In this document: one piece after another, positions 34,865-47,600 of the stretch
Numbering within the stretch: the first letter of the stretch is position 1
How the letters are laid out: every line of letters begins with the position of its first letter
Notes under the pieces: model-generated
What the model was told of the DNA's origin: nothing
Seen by the model: only the letters and a program-made list of their open reading frames with translations
Databases searched by the model: none
Translations under genes and position numbers: made by a program
NCBI RefSeq assembly: GCF_900182565.1
Contig: NZ_FXTI01000003.1
Span: 62,001 to 126,000 of the forward strand
Direction: 5' to 3'
Length of the DNA stretch: 64,000 nt
Source: Melghirimyces algeriensis
Lineage (GTDB): Bacteria; Bacillota; Bacilli; Thermoactinomycetales; DSM-45169

Positions 34865-36277
34865 GTGGCATCTGAGGAACAGAAGCGGCAACAGTGGACC
34901 CCAAAACAAATTGTGGAGGAATTGGACAAATACATCGTTGGACAGGACAAAGCCAAGAGAGCAGTTGCAATCGCTTTGCGAAACCGTTATCGTCGAACAC
35001 TTTTACGGGAAGAATTGCGTGACGAGGTGGTACCCAAGAATATTTTGATGATGGGTCCTACCGGAGTGGGGAAAACAGAAATCGCCCGCCGGTTGGCCAA
35101 GTTGGTCGGAGCACCCTTTGCCAAGGTGGAGGCGACGAAGTTTACCGAGGTTGGCTATGTGGGGCGCGATGTGGAATCGATGGTGAGAGACTTGGTGGAG
35201 ACAGCGATCCGTATGGTGAAGGCGGAGAAGATGGAGGAAGTGAAAGAAAAGGCGGAGGAACTGGCAGATGAACGGATCGTTTCCATCCTGGTTCCTTCTG
35301 ATCGGGGAACAGGTCAATTTAAGAATCCTTTGGAGATGTTTTTTAATACAGGGAAAGAAAGTCAGGACGATGGAAGCGAAAAAGAGAAAGATCTGGAGTT
35401 GGAACGGAATCGCCGTAAAATCCGTTTTCAACTGAAAAGTGGCGAACTGGAGGATCGAGTGATTGAGATTGAAGTGGAAGACCAGTTGCCGATGATGGAT
35501 ATGTTTGCTGGTTCTGGCGTCGAACAAATGGGCGTCAATATGCAGGAAATGTTGGGTCAGTTTATGCCTAAGAAAAAGAAAAAACGACGTCTTCCTGTCC
35601 GTGAAGCCCGCAAGGTTTTAATCCAGGAAGAGGGGCAGAAATTGATCGACATGGATCAGGTTCAGCAAGATTCACTGGACCGTGTGGAACAGATGGGGAT
35701 TATTTTTATTGATGAAGTGGATAAAATTGCAGGTAAGGACCGGGAAGGAGGACCTGATGTCTCCCGTGAGGGAGTACAAAGAGACATTTTACCCATCGTG
35801 GAAGGGTCCACGGTCATGACAAAATACGGTCCGGTCAAGACGGATCATATTTTGTTTATCGCAGCAGGAGCGTTCCATACTGCCAAGCCTTCCGATATGA
35901 TCCCGGAACTGCAGGGGAGATTTCCGATCCGTGTGGAGCTGAACGATTTGACTTCCGACGATTTTATCCGTATCTTGACGGAGCCGAAGGGAGCACTGCT
36001 GAAACAGTATTCAGCGCTGTTGGAAACAGAAGGGATTCAGGTTCACTTTACTGAGGAGGCCATTCGGGAAATTGCCCAATTGGCTGCGGAAGTGAACAAA
36101 GGAACGGAAAATATCGGTGCTCGTCGCTTGCACACCATGATGGAACGGCTGTTGGAGGAGCTATCCTTTGAGGCACCGGATATCGTTTTGGAAGAAGTGC
36201 GAATTACCCCTGAATACGTTCGGGAGCGTTTGGGAGATATTGTGGAAAACAGGGATCTGAGTCAATATATTCTATAA
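34865..36277 (+). CDS. hslU: HslU (ClpY) unfoldase ATPase
   Basis: A 470-residue AAA+ protein that unfolds substrates for HslV. Walker A is [19 protein letters not shown], the pore motif [20 protein letters not shown], Walker [13 protein letters not shown], and the C-terminal tail ends [13 protein letters not shown], which docks on HslV. GTG 34865 sits seven bases from GGAGGAGG; ATG 34859 overlaps the hslV stop and is only one base from that site. Codon overlap with hslV indicates coupled translation. Confidence 0.95.
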   Translation: MASEEQKRQQWTPKQIVEELDKYIVGQDKAKRAVAIALRNRYRRTLLREELRDEVVPKNILMMGPTGVGKTEIARRLAKLVGAPFAKVEATKFTEVGYVGRDVESMVRDLVETAIRMVKAEKMEEVKEKAEELADERIVSILVPSDRGTGQFKNPLEMFFNTGKESQDDGSEKEKDLELERNRRKIRFQLKSGELEDRVIEIEVEDQLPMMDMFAGSGVEQMGVNMQEMLGQFMPKKKKKRRLPVREARKVLIQEEGQKLIDMDQVQQDSLDRVEQMGIIFIDEVDKIAGKDREGGPDVSREGVQRDILPIVEGSTVMTKYGPVKTDHILFIAAGAFHTAKPSDMIPELQGRFPIRVELNDLTSDDFIRILTEPKGALLKQYSALLETEGIQVHFTEEAIREIAQLAAEVNKGTENIGARRLHTMMERLLEELSFEAPDIVLEEVRITPEYVRERLGDIVENRDLSQYIL

Positions 36278-36294
36278 GGAGTGCAAACAGAAGA

Positions 36295-37074
36295 ATGGAC
36301 CTTTTGACAAAAGCCAGAGAGATTAACAGTCTTCTTCAAAAAACAGGAGGACAGGCTGTCAGCTTCAAGGAGATGGCTGAAGTACTTGAAGAGATTATCC
36401 TGTCCAACATCTATGTAGTCAGTCGCAAAGGAAAAATTCTTGGATATGGGATTGCCCAGGAGAACAATGTTGATGAGATGCATCGAGAAGTCCTCCGGGA
36501 AGGAAGGTTTCCGGAAGAGTATAACGAACAGTTAAAATCGATTCGGGAAACCGCCGCCAACCTGGATGAAACAAGTGAATACAGTTTGACACATCAAGTG
36601 GGAGCAGGGCACGAACACCGTTATACAACAATTGTTCCCATTATCGGAGGAGGGGAACGGTTGGGAACCCTTCTCTTGACGCGTTTTGATGCTCCATTTG
36701 TGGAAGATGATTTGGTATTGGCTGAATATGGTGCAACAGTAGTTGGCATGGAAATTCTGCAAATGAAAGCGGAGCAGGCAGAAGAGAAAGCCCGTGAACG
36801 GGCGATGGTGCAACTGGCTGTTGATTCTCTCTCTTTCAGTGAGTTGGAAGCAGTGGAACATATTTTTGAAGAGTTGGATGGAATGGAAGGAATTCTGGTG
36901 GCTAGCAAGGTGGCTGACCGAGCAGGGATAACCCGGTCTGTCATTGTTAATGCGCTGCGAAAACTGGAAAGTGCAGGAGTCATTGATTCCCGTTCCCTTG
37001 GAATGAAAGGTACCCATATCAAGGTGTTGAAAAAACAATTGATTCCCACATTGGAGAAATTAAAGCAGTCCTAG
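36295..37074 (+). CDS. codY: GTP- and branched-chain-amino-acid-sensing global repressor CodY
   Basis: A 259-residue regulator. The N-terminal GAF domain senses isoleucine, leucine and valine ([40 protein letters not shown]); a linker helix joins it to the C-terminal winged helix, whose recognition part is [20 protein letters not shown] followed by [20 protein letters not shown]. It controls stationary-phase, nutrition and sporulation genes in Bacillales. It is the last gene of hslVU-codY; in B. subtilis the fla/che operon would follow, but rpsB does here. Confidence 0.97.
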   Translation: MDLLTKAREINSLLQKTGGQAVSFKEMAEVLEEIILSNIYVVSRKGKILGYGIAQENNVDEMHREVLREGRFPEEYNEQLKSIRETAANLDETSEYSLTHQVGAGHEHRYTTIVPIIGGGERLGTLLLTRFDAPFVEDDLVLAEYGATVVGMEILQMKAEQAEEKARERAMVQLAVDSLSFSELEAVEHIFEELDGMEGILVASKVADRAGITRSVIVNALRKLESAGVIDSRSLGMKGTHIKVLKKQLIPTLEKLKQS

Positions 37075-37087
37075 GGAGGAGCTGCAA

Positions 37088-37132
37088 AAAAATTCACCGC
37101 CACGTCCTTTAGGCTTGCAGCGGTGGATTTTT
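37088..37132 (+). terminator. Rho-independent terminator of codY
   Basis: AATTCACCGC pairs with GCGGTGGATT across a 19-base loop, then T residues. The loop contains the -35 box of the rpsB promoter. Confidence 0.7.
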
Positions 37133-37144
37133 CTATGGTATATT
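37115..37144 (+). promoter_or_regulatory. SigA-type promoter of rpsB-tsf
   Basis: TTGCAG, 18-bp spacer, TATATT, with an extended TG. It overlaps the codY terminator. Confidence 0.6.
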
Positions 37145-37254
37145 ATTAGACGGTGTGAATACACACGTCGGTGGATACGTCCGGTCGGTGCCCACGGTGG
37201 TCCCGGTTGCAACAGAAGCCGGCGGAGGAATAACCAAAAGGAGGAGAATGTATA
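37145..37254 (+). promoter_or_regulatory. Structured 5' leader of rpsB
   Basis: A GC-rich leader of about 100 bases with several short complementary blocks (GACGGTGTGA..ACACACGTC; CCGGTCGGTGCCCACGGTGG; CCGGTTGC..GCCGG) ahead of AGGAGG. Autogenous control by S2, known for rpsB-tsf in other bacteria, is a plausible role. Confidence 0.4.
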
Positions 37255-37959
37255 ATGGCTGTAGTTTCCATGAAACAGCTTTTGGAAGCGGGTGTTCATT
37301 TTGGACATCAAACCCGTCGTTGGAATCCGAAAATGGAAAAGTATATCTTCACGGAGCGGAATGGGATCTATATCATCGATCTGCAAAAGACGGTGAAGAT
37401 GATTGAAGATGCCTACAACTATGTACGGGATCTTTCCGCCAAAGGTGGCAAGATTCTGTTTGTGGGGACAAAAAAACAGGCACAGGATGCTGTTCGGGAA
37501 GAGGCTGAGCGTTCGGATATGTTCTATGTCAACCATCGTTGGCTTGGCGGTACGCTCACCAACTTTCAAACCATTCGTCGTCGGATCAACCGCTTGCATC
37601 AATTGGAAGCGATGGCTGAGGACGGTACCTTTGATGTGCTTCCGAAAAAGGAAGTTGTCATGTTGAACAAAGAGAAAGACCGTCTTGAGAAGTTTCTTGG
37701 CGGGATTAAACACATGAAAGATCTTCCTGACGCTGTCTTTATTATTGACCCTCGCAAGGAACGCATTGCGGTGGCGGAAGCCCGCAAATTGGGGATTCCG
37801 ATTATTGCGATTGTGGATACCAACTGTGATCCCGATGAAATTGATCACATTATCCCTGGGAACGATGATGCGATCCGTGCAGTGCGCCTTTTCACTTCCA
37901 AGATGGCTGATGCTGCTTTGGAAGGGAAACAGGGAGAACAGACAACGACTGCGTCCTGA
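37255..37959 (+). CDS. rpsB: 30S ribosomal protein S2
   Basis: A 234-residue S2 protein on the back of the small subunit head. Signatures are [60 protein letters not shown] and [23 protein letters not shown] 37255 follows AGGAGG. A terminator separates it from tsf, so tsf is made by read-through or its own promoter. Confidence 0.97.
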   Translation: MAVVSMKQLLEAGVHFGHQTRRWNPKMEKYIFTERNGIYIIDLQKTVKMIEDAYNYVRDLSAKGGKILFVGTKKQAQDAVREEAERSDMFYVNHRWLGGTLTNFQTIRRRINRLHQLEAMAEDGTFDVLPKKEVVMLNKEKDRLEKFLGGIKHMKDLPDAVFIIDPRKERIAVAEARKLGIPIIAIVDTNCDPDEIDHIIPGNDDAIRAVRLFTSKMADAALEGKQGEQTTTAS

Positions 37960-37978
37960 CGACAGGAGAGCAAATGGA

Positions 37979-38008
37979 GTGGTCGCGGGATGCGTGACCA
38001 CCCTTTTT
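37979..38008 (+). terminator. Terminator/attenuator between rpsB and tsf
   Basis: GTGGTC/GACCAC stem with extra GC pairing inside, followed by CCCTTTTT. Confidence 0.75.
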
Positions 38009-38068
38009 ATACATGTAAAGATCGGCTTAAAAGAGAAATGTTAAGTCACAATACAGGAGGAACGAACA

Positions 38069-39554
<1,486 letters not shown>

Positions 39555-40112
39555 ATGTTATCAGATATTCAACAAGATGCCACTCAGCGAATGGAAAAAG
39601 CGATTCAGGCTTTAAAAAGAGAGTTGGCTTCCATTCGGGCCGGACGTGCCACACCATCCCTTTTGGACAAGGTTGTGGTTGAATACTATGGAAGTACAAT
39701 GCCGCTTAACCAAGTGGCCAACATTTCCGCACCGGAACCGCGGCTGTTGGTTGTACAACCATGGGATAAGTCCACACTGGGTGATATTGAGCGAGCCATT
39801 TTAAAATCGGAGTTAGGTTTGACACCCGCCAATGATGGCAGTGTCATCCGAATCAATATCCCGGCTCTGACTGAAGAGCGCCGGGCAGAATTGGTGAAGG
39901 TGGTCAAGAAAACCGGAGAAGAATCGAAGGTGGCCATTCGAAATATCCGTCGCGATGCAAATGATGAAGTGAAAAAAGCTGAAAAGAATGGGGATATTTC
40001 AAAAGATGAAGCCAGACGCAGCCAGGAGGAAATCCAAAAGTTGACGGATCGTTTTATCAAAGAAGCTGATCAGGCTGTTGAAGATAAAGAAAAGGAAATG
40101 ATGGAGGTTTAA
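39555..40112 (+). CDS. frr: Ribosome recycling factor
   Basis: A 185-residue two-domain protein that, with EF-G, splits post-termination ribosomes. Signatures are [60 protein letters not shown] and [20 protein letters not shown]. It directly follows pyrH and ends in a terminator. Confidence 0.97.
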   Translation: MLSDIQQDATQRMEKAIQALKRELASIRAGRATPSLLDKVVVEYYGSTMPLNQVANISAPEPRLLVVQPWDKSTLGDIERAILKSELGLTPANDGSVIRINIPALTEERRAELVKVVKKTGEESKVAIRNIRRDANDEVKKAEKNGDISKDEARRSQEEIQKLTDRFIKEADQAVEDKEKEMMEV

Positions 40113-40121
40113 CACAGGGTG

Positions 40122-40150
40122 ATCCCCCTTCCTTAGAAAGGGGGATTTAT
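40122..40150 (+). terminator. Rho-independent terminator after frr
   Basis: ATCCCCCTT/AAGGGGGAT stem followed by TTATT. Confidence 0.8.
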
Positions 40151-40354
40151 TGTATAACGGTCTATGAGATCGTTTGATTTTAGCTAGAAAACAGAGAGAA
40201 ATTATTGCATACTATAAATGCGTACACATGAGTAGAATACCGTTAATAATGGATGATTTCACTGTTCGTTTCAATCCGGAATCCCCACATCGACTCTCCC
40301 GGCGGGTTCCGGCACCGCTTAAATGCCGGATGCTATGGACTTTCGGAGGAATGT

Positions 40355-41146
40355 ATGATGATTCAAGCTTTTAAAAAATGGTTAATTGGATATAAAGACG
40401 AAAAGCAAACAGATGAGAGCAGACAACGGATTGAAAAACTTCAAAAAGGTCGGCTGCCCCGGCATGTGGCAATCATTATGGATGGAAATGGTCGCTGGGC
40501 CCAAAAACGGGGATTACCGCGGGTGGCTGGTCATCGGCAGGGCATGATAACCATTCGTCATATTACACGGGCAGCTGATGATCTTGGGATTGAGGCATTG
40601 ACACTTTATTCATTCTCGACTGAAAACTGGAAACGTCCTGAGGATGAAGTAAATTATTTGATGAGTTTGCCTGAAGAGTTTCTTCGAACCGATTTGGATG
40701 AATTGGTGGAACGGAATATCCAGGTGCGGATGCTTGGTCGAGGGGAGGATCTTCCCAAACATACTCTGGAAGCCATCAACAAGTTCAGAGAGGCGACAAA
40801 AAACAATACCGGACTGATTCTCAGTTTTGCCATGAACTATGGAGCACGTAGCGAAATTGTTAGAGCGTCAAAACAGATTATAGAAGATGTGGAATCGGGT
40901 AAGCTGGATAAAGACAGCTTGGATGAGTCATTGTTTGGAAAATATTTGTATACGGTAGACCTTCCGGAGCCCGATTTGTTGATTCGAACAAGCGGGGAAG
41001 TGCGGATCAGTAATTTTATGCTGTGGCAACTGGCGTACAGTGAACTTTGGTTTACAGATGTTCAATGGCCGGATTTTACTAGGGAGAGGTTCTATCAGGC
41101 AATTGAAGATTTTCAGTATCGTTCCCGTCGTTATGGAGCGGTTTGA
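40355..41146 (+). CDS. uppS: Undecaprenyl diphosphate synthase (isoprenyl transferase)
   Basis: A 263-residue cis-prenyltransferase that makes the C55 lipid carrier for cell-wall synthesis. The catalytic stretch is HVAIIMDGNGRWAQKRGLPR with the key Asp, followed by ALTLYSFSTENWKRP and the C-terminal PDLLIRTSGEVRISNFMLWQ, where most relatives have GEQR rather than GEVR. ATG 40355 or 40358 follows GGAGGA by five or eight bases. A 242-base gap with a terminator lies before it, so it starts a new unit with cdsA and dxr. Confidence 0.95.
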   Translation: MMIQAFKKWLIGYKDEKQTDESRQRIEKLQKGRLPRHVAIIMDGNGRWAQKRGLPRVAGHRQGMITIRHITRAADDLGIEALTLYSFSTENWKRPEDEVNYLMSLPEEFLRTDLDELVERNIQVRMLGRGEDLPKHTLEAINKFREATKNNTGLILSFAMNYGARSEIVRASKQIIEDVESGKLDKDSLDESLFGKYLYTVDLPEPDLLIRTSGEVRISNFMLWQLAYSELWFTDVQWPDFTRERFYQAIEDFQYRSRRYGAV

Positions 41147-41166
41147 AGAAAACGGGTGAGAAATAC

Positions 41167-41964
41167 ATGAAACAACGAATGATTACGGGGGTGTTGGGAG
41201 GAGCGGTTTTTCTGACCCTTCTCTGGGTGGGCCGATGGGGCTATGCCGGGATGGTGACCATCATGGCCACTATTGGATTTCTTGAGTTCTGTCGAATGAA
41301 ACGGGTCTCCTTTCAATCGGTTCAGAGCTGGATCGGTTTGATGCTGGTGTGGAGCCTATTGCTTGCCGGTTTGACCGAGCAAGGGATGTTAACGATTGGG
41401 TTGCTGAAGGAAACGGACAGTATTCTGACAGGGTTATTATTGTTTCTCGTTTTGACGGTAATCAGTCGCAACCGAATTCATGTGGACGAAATTGCCTACC
41501 TTTTTTTGGGGGCTTTATACATAGGGTATGGTTTTTCATATATGATACAGGCCCGTTTAGTCCAAGACGGTCTCGCTTGGTCACTTCTGGTTGTGACTGT
41601 GACCTTTGCCAATGATACGGCTGCTTATTTCCTGGGCAAACGCTGGGGAAAGCGAAAACTTTGGCCTTCTGTCAGTCCCAACAAAACATGGGAAGGTTCT
41701 TTGGGAGGAGTGGGCTTCTCCCTGATCGTCAGTTTTGTACATGCTATCTTATTTCCTGCATTAGGTGATATGTTTGTCGTTTTGGGCATTGGATTCTTGG
41801 TCAGTGTGATGGGGCAGTTTGGTGATCTGATTGAGTCAGCAGTGAAGCGATCCATGGGAGTGAAGGATTCGGGTACACTGTTGCCTGGGCACGGAGGAGT
41901 GTTGGATCGTTTTGACAGTCTCCTTTTTGTTTTTCCTGTCCTTCATCTGGTCCAACTCATCTGA
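41167..41964 (+). CDS. cdsA: Phosphatidate cytidylyltransferase
   Basis: A 265-residue integral membrane enzyme that makes CDP-diacylglycerol from phosphatidate and CTP. Several hydrophobic segments and the C-terminal signature (FANDTAAYFLGKRWGKRKLW, SPNKTWEGSLGG, then KDSGTLLPGHGGVLDRFDSL) are present. ATG 41167 gives the family N-terminus (MKQRMITGVLGGAVF); the frame can start at TTG 41143 inside the uppS end, but that would add unusual residues. Confidence 0.94.
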   Translation: MKQRMITGVLGGAVFLTLLWVGRWGYAGMVTIMATIGFLEFCRMKRVSFQSVQSWIGLMLVWSLLLAGLTEQGMLTIGLLKETDSILTGLLLFLVLTVISRNRIHVDEIAYLFLGALYIGYGFSYMIQARLVQDGLAWSLLVVTVTFANDTAAYFLGKRWGKRKLWPSVSPNKTWEGSLGGVGFSLIVSFVHAILFPALGDMFVVLGIGFLVSVMGQFGDLIESAVKRSMGVKDSGTLLPGHGGVLDRFDSLLFVFPVLHLVQLI

Positions 41965-41980
41965 GGGAGTGAATTAATCG

Positions 41981-43138
41981 ATGAAGAAACGAATAGCCAT
42001 ACTCGGCTCCACCGGTTCAATCGGGCAGAGTACGATCGATGTCATTCGCCAGCATCCGGACCGCTTTGAAGTGACCGCACTTGCTGCGGGGAGCAATGTG
42101 GATGATATGGTTCGCCAGGTGAAGGAATTTCATCCTTCTCTGGTGTCGATGTCTTCCAAAGAAGCGGCAGAGGAAGTAAAGCTTCGTGTGCATGGTCCGA
42201 TTCGGGTGGTATATGGAGAGGAAGGTCTGGGAGAAGTGGCTGCTCATCCGGATGCCGACTACCTGGTGTCTGCTTTGGTGGGAAGTCAGGGTCTTCAACC
42301 TACGCTCACAGCGATTCGGGAAAAGAAGACAGTGGGTTTAGCCAATAAGGAAACACTGGTTATGGGTGGGGCCATTGTAATGGAGGAAGCGAGAAAACAC
42401 GGTGTATCCATCCTCCCCATCGATAGTGAACATTCGGCCATCTTCCAGAGTTTGCACGGAGAAAATCCTTCTCAAGTCCGGCGATTGGTTCTGACCGCAT
42501 CTGGCGGGGCTTTTAGAGATTGGCCGAGAGAAAAAATGGAGAAGGCGACACGGGAAGAAGCGTTGCAGCATCCCAATTGGACGATGGGAGCAAAGGTTAC
42601 CGTTGATTCAGCTTCCCTGATGAATAAAGGGTTGGAAGTGATTGAAGCGCGATGGTTGTTCGATCTTTCCTATGACAAGATTGATGTGTTGATCCATCCG
42701 GAAAGTATTGTCCATTCACTGGTGGAGTTTGTGGATGGGGCCGTTCTTGCGGAGTTGGGGATGCCAGATATGAAGGTGCCCATTCAGTATGCTTTAAGCT
42801 ATCCGGATCGTCTCCCACTACAGACAGAGCGCCTAAGCCTGGAGAAAGTGGGGACGCTTCAATTCCGGGAGCCTGACCTCAAGCGCTTCCCTTGTTTAAA
42901 GATGGCTTATGAAGCGGGGCGTTTGGGCGGAACGGCACCAACCGTATTAAATGCAGCCAATGAAGTGGCTGTAGCGCACTTCTTGGAAGGTGGGCTGCCC
43001 TTTTTGACCATTGAGGAGATTATTGGAGAAGTTCTCTCACAACATACTCCATTGCATGAGCCTGGATTGGAGGATCTTTTCGATGCGGATCGCTGGGCTC
43101 GGGAGGTTGCTCAACAATGCCTGGAGAAAACATTTTGA
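41981..43138 (+). CDS. dxr: 1-deoxy-D-xylulose 5-phosphate reductoisomerase
   Basis: A 385-residue NADPH enzyme of the MEP isoprenoid pathway, feeding UppS. The Rossmann motif is ILGSTGSIGQSTIDVIRQHP; GLANKETLVMGGAIVMEEAR, PIDSEHSAIFQSLHGE and LTASGGAFRDWPREKM carry metal and substrate residues; TMGAKVTVDSASLMNKGLEV is the flexible loop. It follows cdsA by 16 bp. Confidence 0.96.
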   Translation: MKKRIAILGSTGSIGQSTIDVIRQHPDRFEVTALAAGSNVDDMVRQVKEFHPSLVSMSSKEAAEEVKLRVHGPIRVVYGEEGLGEVAAHPDADYLVSALVGSQGLQPTLTAIREKKTVGLANKETLVMGGAIVMEEARKHGVSILPIDSEHSAIFQSLHGENPSQVRRLVLTASGGAFRDWPREKMEKATREEALQHPNWTMGAKVTVDSASLMNKGLEVIEARWLFDLSYDKIDVLIHPESIVHSLVEFVDGAVLAELGMPDMKVPIQYALSYPDRLPLQTERLSLEKVGTLQFREPDLKRFPCLKMAYEAGRLGGTAPTVLNAANEVAVAHFLEGGLPFLTIEEIIGEVLSQHTPLHEPGLEDLFDADRWAREVAQQCLEKTF

Positions 43139-43172
43139 ATCAGCCCGTGACCAATGAAGGCGGTGATGGATC

Positions 43173-44507
43173 ATGCAGACAATAGTATCATTTATTTTGT
43201 TGATCAGTCTCTTGGTGTTTATCCATGAACTGGGTCATTTCCTGTTCGCCAAGCGCGCGGGAATTTTGGTTCGGGAGTTTGCGATTGGCTTCGGTCCCAA
43301 ACTGATTTCCTGGTTTCGGGGAGAGACACAGTATTCGATCCGGATTCTCCCTTTGGGAGGATATGTTCGAATGGCCGGGGAAGATCCGGAGATTATGGAG
43401 TTGAAAACGGGCTCCCATTTGGTATTGGATCGAGATGGAGACGGACGTGTGATTCGAATCCGTGCACCCAAATCCGACGCACAATTTACTGATGAAGTGG
43501 CTAGAGAGTATGGGGAAGTGGATGATTTCGCCGGGACCGATTTACCGAACCATCTTCCCGCTGCAAAGGATAAAGTTTCCGGTAAACTGCTGGAAGCAGA
43601 TATCGAAGATCAGTTGTTCATCCTGCTGGAACATGAGGAAGGAAAAGAAATTCGATATCCGATTCATCCCCAAGCCGTGATTCAGTATGATGAAAAAAAT
43701 ATCGTTCAAATTGCACCGTTGGACCGTCAGTTTGGTTCCAAGGGCATTCTCGATCGCGCGCTTACCATTTTGGCTGGACCTGTTTTTAATTTCCTGTTGG
43801 CCATTGTTTTGATGATGGTGGTTACGTTAATGGTCGGTTTGGAAACCAAAGTGTCGATCCAAGATGTTGTTTCTGGTTCCCCTGCGGAGAAAGCGGGAAT
43901 CAAACCGGGAGACATCGTTCGGGAAGTGCAAGGGAATGATGTCACGAATCTGAACGATATACGTCTTCCATTGCAAGAGGCACAGGGATCTTCCGTACAC
44001 ATTGTGTTGGAGCGGGCCAACCAGACCTATGAAACGGATATTCAGCCGGAAAAGAAAAATGATGTTTATATGATTGGGATTGAGATGAAACAGGAGTTGC
44101 GGGATGCCACCGTCTCAGAAGCCGCTGTGAACGGATTTAAAAAAACCTATGAACTGGGCGGATTGATGGTGAAAGGAATCAGTCAGCTGATCACCGGTCA
44201 GGTCGGCTTGGAAAATATGGCAGGTCCTGTGGGGATTGCCGATATTACCGGTCAAGCGGCAGAAGCGGGCTGGTTACCATTAATTCGGTTAGCCGCATTG
44301 TTGAGCTTAAATCTTGGAATCCTCAATATCCTCCCTTTTCCAGCACTGGATGGAGGCCGTCTGATGTTTATTTTGTGGGAGGCGGTTCGTGGAAAGCCGA
44401 TCGATCCCAGCAAGGAAAGTCTTGTTCACTTTGTGGGATTTGCCCTGTTGATGGTGTTGATCCTGTTTATCACCTACAATGATATCCAACGCGTCTTTTT
44501 CAGTTAG
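43173..44507 (+). CDS. rseP: Site-2 intramembrane metalloprotease RseP/RasP
   Basis: A 444-residue membrane zinc protease that cleaves anti-sigma factors and signal-peptide remnants inside the membrane. The zinc motif HELGH is at residues 18-22 in the first helix, a PDZ domain spans about residues 225-300 (SIQDVVSGSPAEKAGIKPGD), and the second metal site is NILPFPALDGGRLMF. It is about 24 residues longer than B. subtilis RasP, the extra part being in the extracellular loop before PDZ. proS, next in B. subtilis, is missing here. Confidence 0.94.
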   Translation: MQTIVSFILLISLLVFIHELGHFLFAKRAGILVREFAIGFGPKLISWFRGETQYSIRILPLGGYVRMAGEDPEIMELKTGSHLVLDRDGDGRVIRIRAPKSDAQFTDEVAREYGEVDDFAGTDLPNHLPAAKDKVSGKLLEADIEDQLFILLEHEEGKEIRYPIHPQAVIQYDEKNIVQIAPLDRQFGSKGILDRALTILAGPVFNFLLAIVLMMVVTLMVGLETKVSIQDVVSGSPAEKAGIKPGDIVREVQGNDVTNLNDIRLPLQEAQGSSVHIVLERANQTYETDIQPEKKNDVYMIGIEMKQELRDATVSEAAVNGFKKTYELGGLMVKGISQLITGQVGLENMAGPVGIADITGQAAEAGWLPLIRLAALLSLNLGILNILPFPALDGGRLMFILWEAVRGKPIDPSKESLVHFVGFALLMVLILFITYNDIQRVFFS

Positions 44508-44518
44508 GAGAGATGAGA

Positions 44519-44543
44519 GCCCCGCCGGGTCGGTGGGGTTTTT
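44519..44543 (+). terminator. Rho-independent terminator after rseP
   Basis: CCCCGCC/GGTGGGG stem followed by TTTTT. Confidence 0.85.
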
Positions 44544-44565
44544 CCTTGAATTTACCTGTAGAACC

Positions 44566-44589
44566 GGGAAGGACTTGCTAGTCCTTCCC
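44566..44589 (+). terminator. Second hairpin between rseP and polC
   Basis: GGGAAGGAC/GTCCTTCCC with a six-base loop; a T-run starts five bases later, so termination may be weak. Confidence 0.5.
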
Positions 44590-44656
44590 GATGGTTTTTG
44601 ATACACTCGTGTTGAATAAAAAGATAGGAGAGCGGGAACTTGGAGGTGTATGAGTT

Positions 44657-47600
44657 TTGGCAATGACAGCGGTCAAACGGAAACGACTGGAAGAAGTTTT
44701 TCGAGAGGCCCAAGTCCCCGATGAGGAAGCAGAATACTTTAAAGGCGCATACATAGAAAAAGTGAAGGTAAGTCGGCAGAAGCGACGGTGGACATTTTGT
44801 TTGCAGTTGGCTCAACCGATTCCACCCAATGTTCTGTTTAAAGTAGAGGATCGGATTTCCCAATCCTTTCGTTCTGTAGCGAATGTTCAGTTTGCCATTC
44901 GATATGAACGTGCGGACTTGTCGCAACTGATGGAGATGTACTGGCATTGGATCCGCAAGCGGGTGGCAGAACGTGTTTCAACGTCTGCTGCAGGGTGGTT
45001 GTCCAAGGCTGTATGGCAGATCGACGGCAAACGGCTTTTGATTACATTTTCTAACCCGATTCTGAATAAAATGGCTGTATCCAAGCAGCTGGATCAAGCT
45101 GTGGAGGCTCTTTTTCAGGAAATATCCGGTACCCGGCTTAAGGTGGAATTTGCTTCTCAGTCCTCCAATGAAGCGAAGGAAAAGTTTTTGGAAGAGCGGG
45201 AAGAAGTGGAAAAGAAGCTCCTGGAAGAAGCGATGAATCACATTGAGGAGTCCGCTCCCCCTCCTGAAGAAAAAGAATCGGAAGAGGAAGGTCCAGTTTC
45301 CATCGGTTACCATTTCAGTGATGAACCGATTTTAATCAAAGAAATTACAGATGAAGAGCGTCGTGTGACGATTCGTGGGTGCGTGTTTAAATCTGAAATC
45401 CGGGAGCTTCGTAGCGGCCGAACATTACTTACGTTTAATGTGACCGATTATACAGATTCCATTGCGGTAAAGGTGTTTGCACGGGATAAAGAAGATGCAG
45501 GCAAGCTGAATCGCGTGAAAAATGGGATGTGGGTAGCTCTTCGGGGTTCTGTCCAATATGATACATTTGCTCGCGATTTGGTTGTAATGGCCAATGACTT
45601 AAAGGAAATACCCCCTTATAAACGGCAAGATCGTGCAGAAGAAAAGCGAGTGGAGTTGCATCTGCACACAGCCATGAGTGCCATGGACGGGGTATATGAT
45701 CCCGCATTGATGGTGAAGCAGGCGGCGGATTGGGGTCATCCCGCAGTGGCGATTACCGATCATGGTGTGGTACAAGCGTATCCCGATGCTTTTTCCGCTG
45801 GGCAGAAATATGGAATTAAAGTGATTTTTGGCTTGGAAGCGTTTGTGGTGGATGATGGTGTACCGATTGTGATAAATCCTTCCAACCATCGGTTAAAAGA
45901 TGATACTTATGTGGTGTTTGATGTAGAGACAACCGGTTTGTCCGCGGTTCATGACGAAATCATTGAATTGGCGGCAGTCAAGGTGAAGGATGGGGAGATT
46001 GTGGATCGGTTTGAGTCCTTTGTCAATCCACACCGTAACTTGACGGCGATGATTACGGAGTTAACGGGTATTACGGACGATATGGTAAAAGATGCCCCGG
46101 ATCTTCCTGATGTATTGCCCCAGTTTCTGCAATTTACTGAAGGCTGTGTTTTAGTGGCTCACAATGCTCGGTTTGATATGGGCTTTCTCCAGGAAGCCTG
46201 TCGCAAAACGGACCGAAAACCGATCCATAATCCGGTGATCGATACGCTTGAATTGGGGCGGTTTTTATATCCACAGATGAAAAATCACCGTTTGAATACC
46301 CTTTGCAAGCGGTTTGACATCCAATTGACCCAACACCATCGTGCGATTTATGATGCCGAGGCCACAGGTTATCTTCTCTGGCGTATGGTGTTGGATTGTG
46401 AAGAAAAAGGGATTCTGGAACAAGATCAGTTAAATGAATGGTTGGGTGATCGGGATCTGAGCCGTTTGAGACCTTTTCATGCAATAGTTTTGGTAAAAAA
46501 TTACAAAGGTCTGAAGAATTTATATCGATTGGTTTCGAAATCTCATCTGGAATATTTTCATCGGATGCCCCGGATTCCCCGAAGCCTTTTGGAGAAACAC
46601 AGAGATGGATTGTTGATTGGATCGGGTTGTGAGAAGGGGGAGCTGTTTGAAGCAGCTCTGCAAAAATCACCACAAGAAACGGAGAAAATTGCCGGTTTTT
46701 ATGATTACCTGGAAATCCAGCCGGTGGAAATCAATCAACATCTTGTTCAAAAAGAAATTATTGAAAATGAAGAACGACTGAGAGAAGCCAACCGACTGTT
46801 GGTGGAAATTGGCGAAAAGCTGGGAAAACCGGTGGTGGCTACATCCAATGCACATTATTTAAATGAGTCGGATGCGATGTTTCGAGATATACTGGCCTTT
46901 AACCAAACGGGAGGATTTCGTAATAAAGGTCCTCTTCCCAAGGCATATTTTCGGACAACGGATGAAATGCTGGAGGAGTTTAAGTATTTGGGAGAAGAGA
47001 AGGCTTTTGAAGTGGTAGTCAGAAACCCCCAGGCGATTGCGGAGCAAATTGAGGAGATGAAGCCGTTTCCGGATGATTTGCATACGCCGATTATTGAAGG
47101 AGCGGATGAAGAGCTCCGCCGAATTTGTTATGAGACTGCCGAGAACCAATATGGTACTCCATTGCCTGAGATCGTGGAAAAACGCCTGGAGAAAGAACTG
47201 GGAAGTATTATCCGGGAAGGATATGCTGTGATCTATCTGATCTCTCACAAGCTGGTGACCAAGTCTCTTTCTGATGGTTATCTAGTGGGCTCCAGGGGGT
47301 CTGTCGGTTCTTCTTTTGTGGCAACGATGAGTCATATCACAGAGGTGAACCCCCTTCCTCCACATTACAGATGTCCAAAGTGCAAATATAGTGAGTTTAT
47401 TGAAGATGGTTCCTATGCATCCGGGTTTGACCTCCCCGATAAACATTGTCCGCAATGCGACACAGAAATGAAAAAAGACGGACATGATATTCCGTTTGAA
47501 ACCTTTCTCGGTTTTAAAGGGGACAAAGTGCCGGATATTGATTTGAACTTTTCGGGTGAGTACCAACCACGAGCTCATAAATACACCGAAGAACTCTTTG

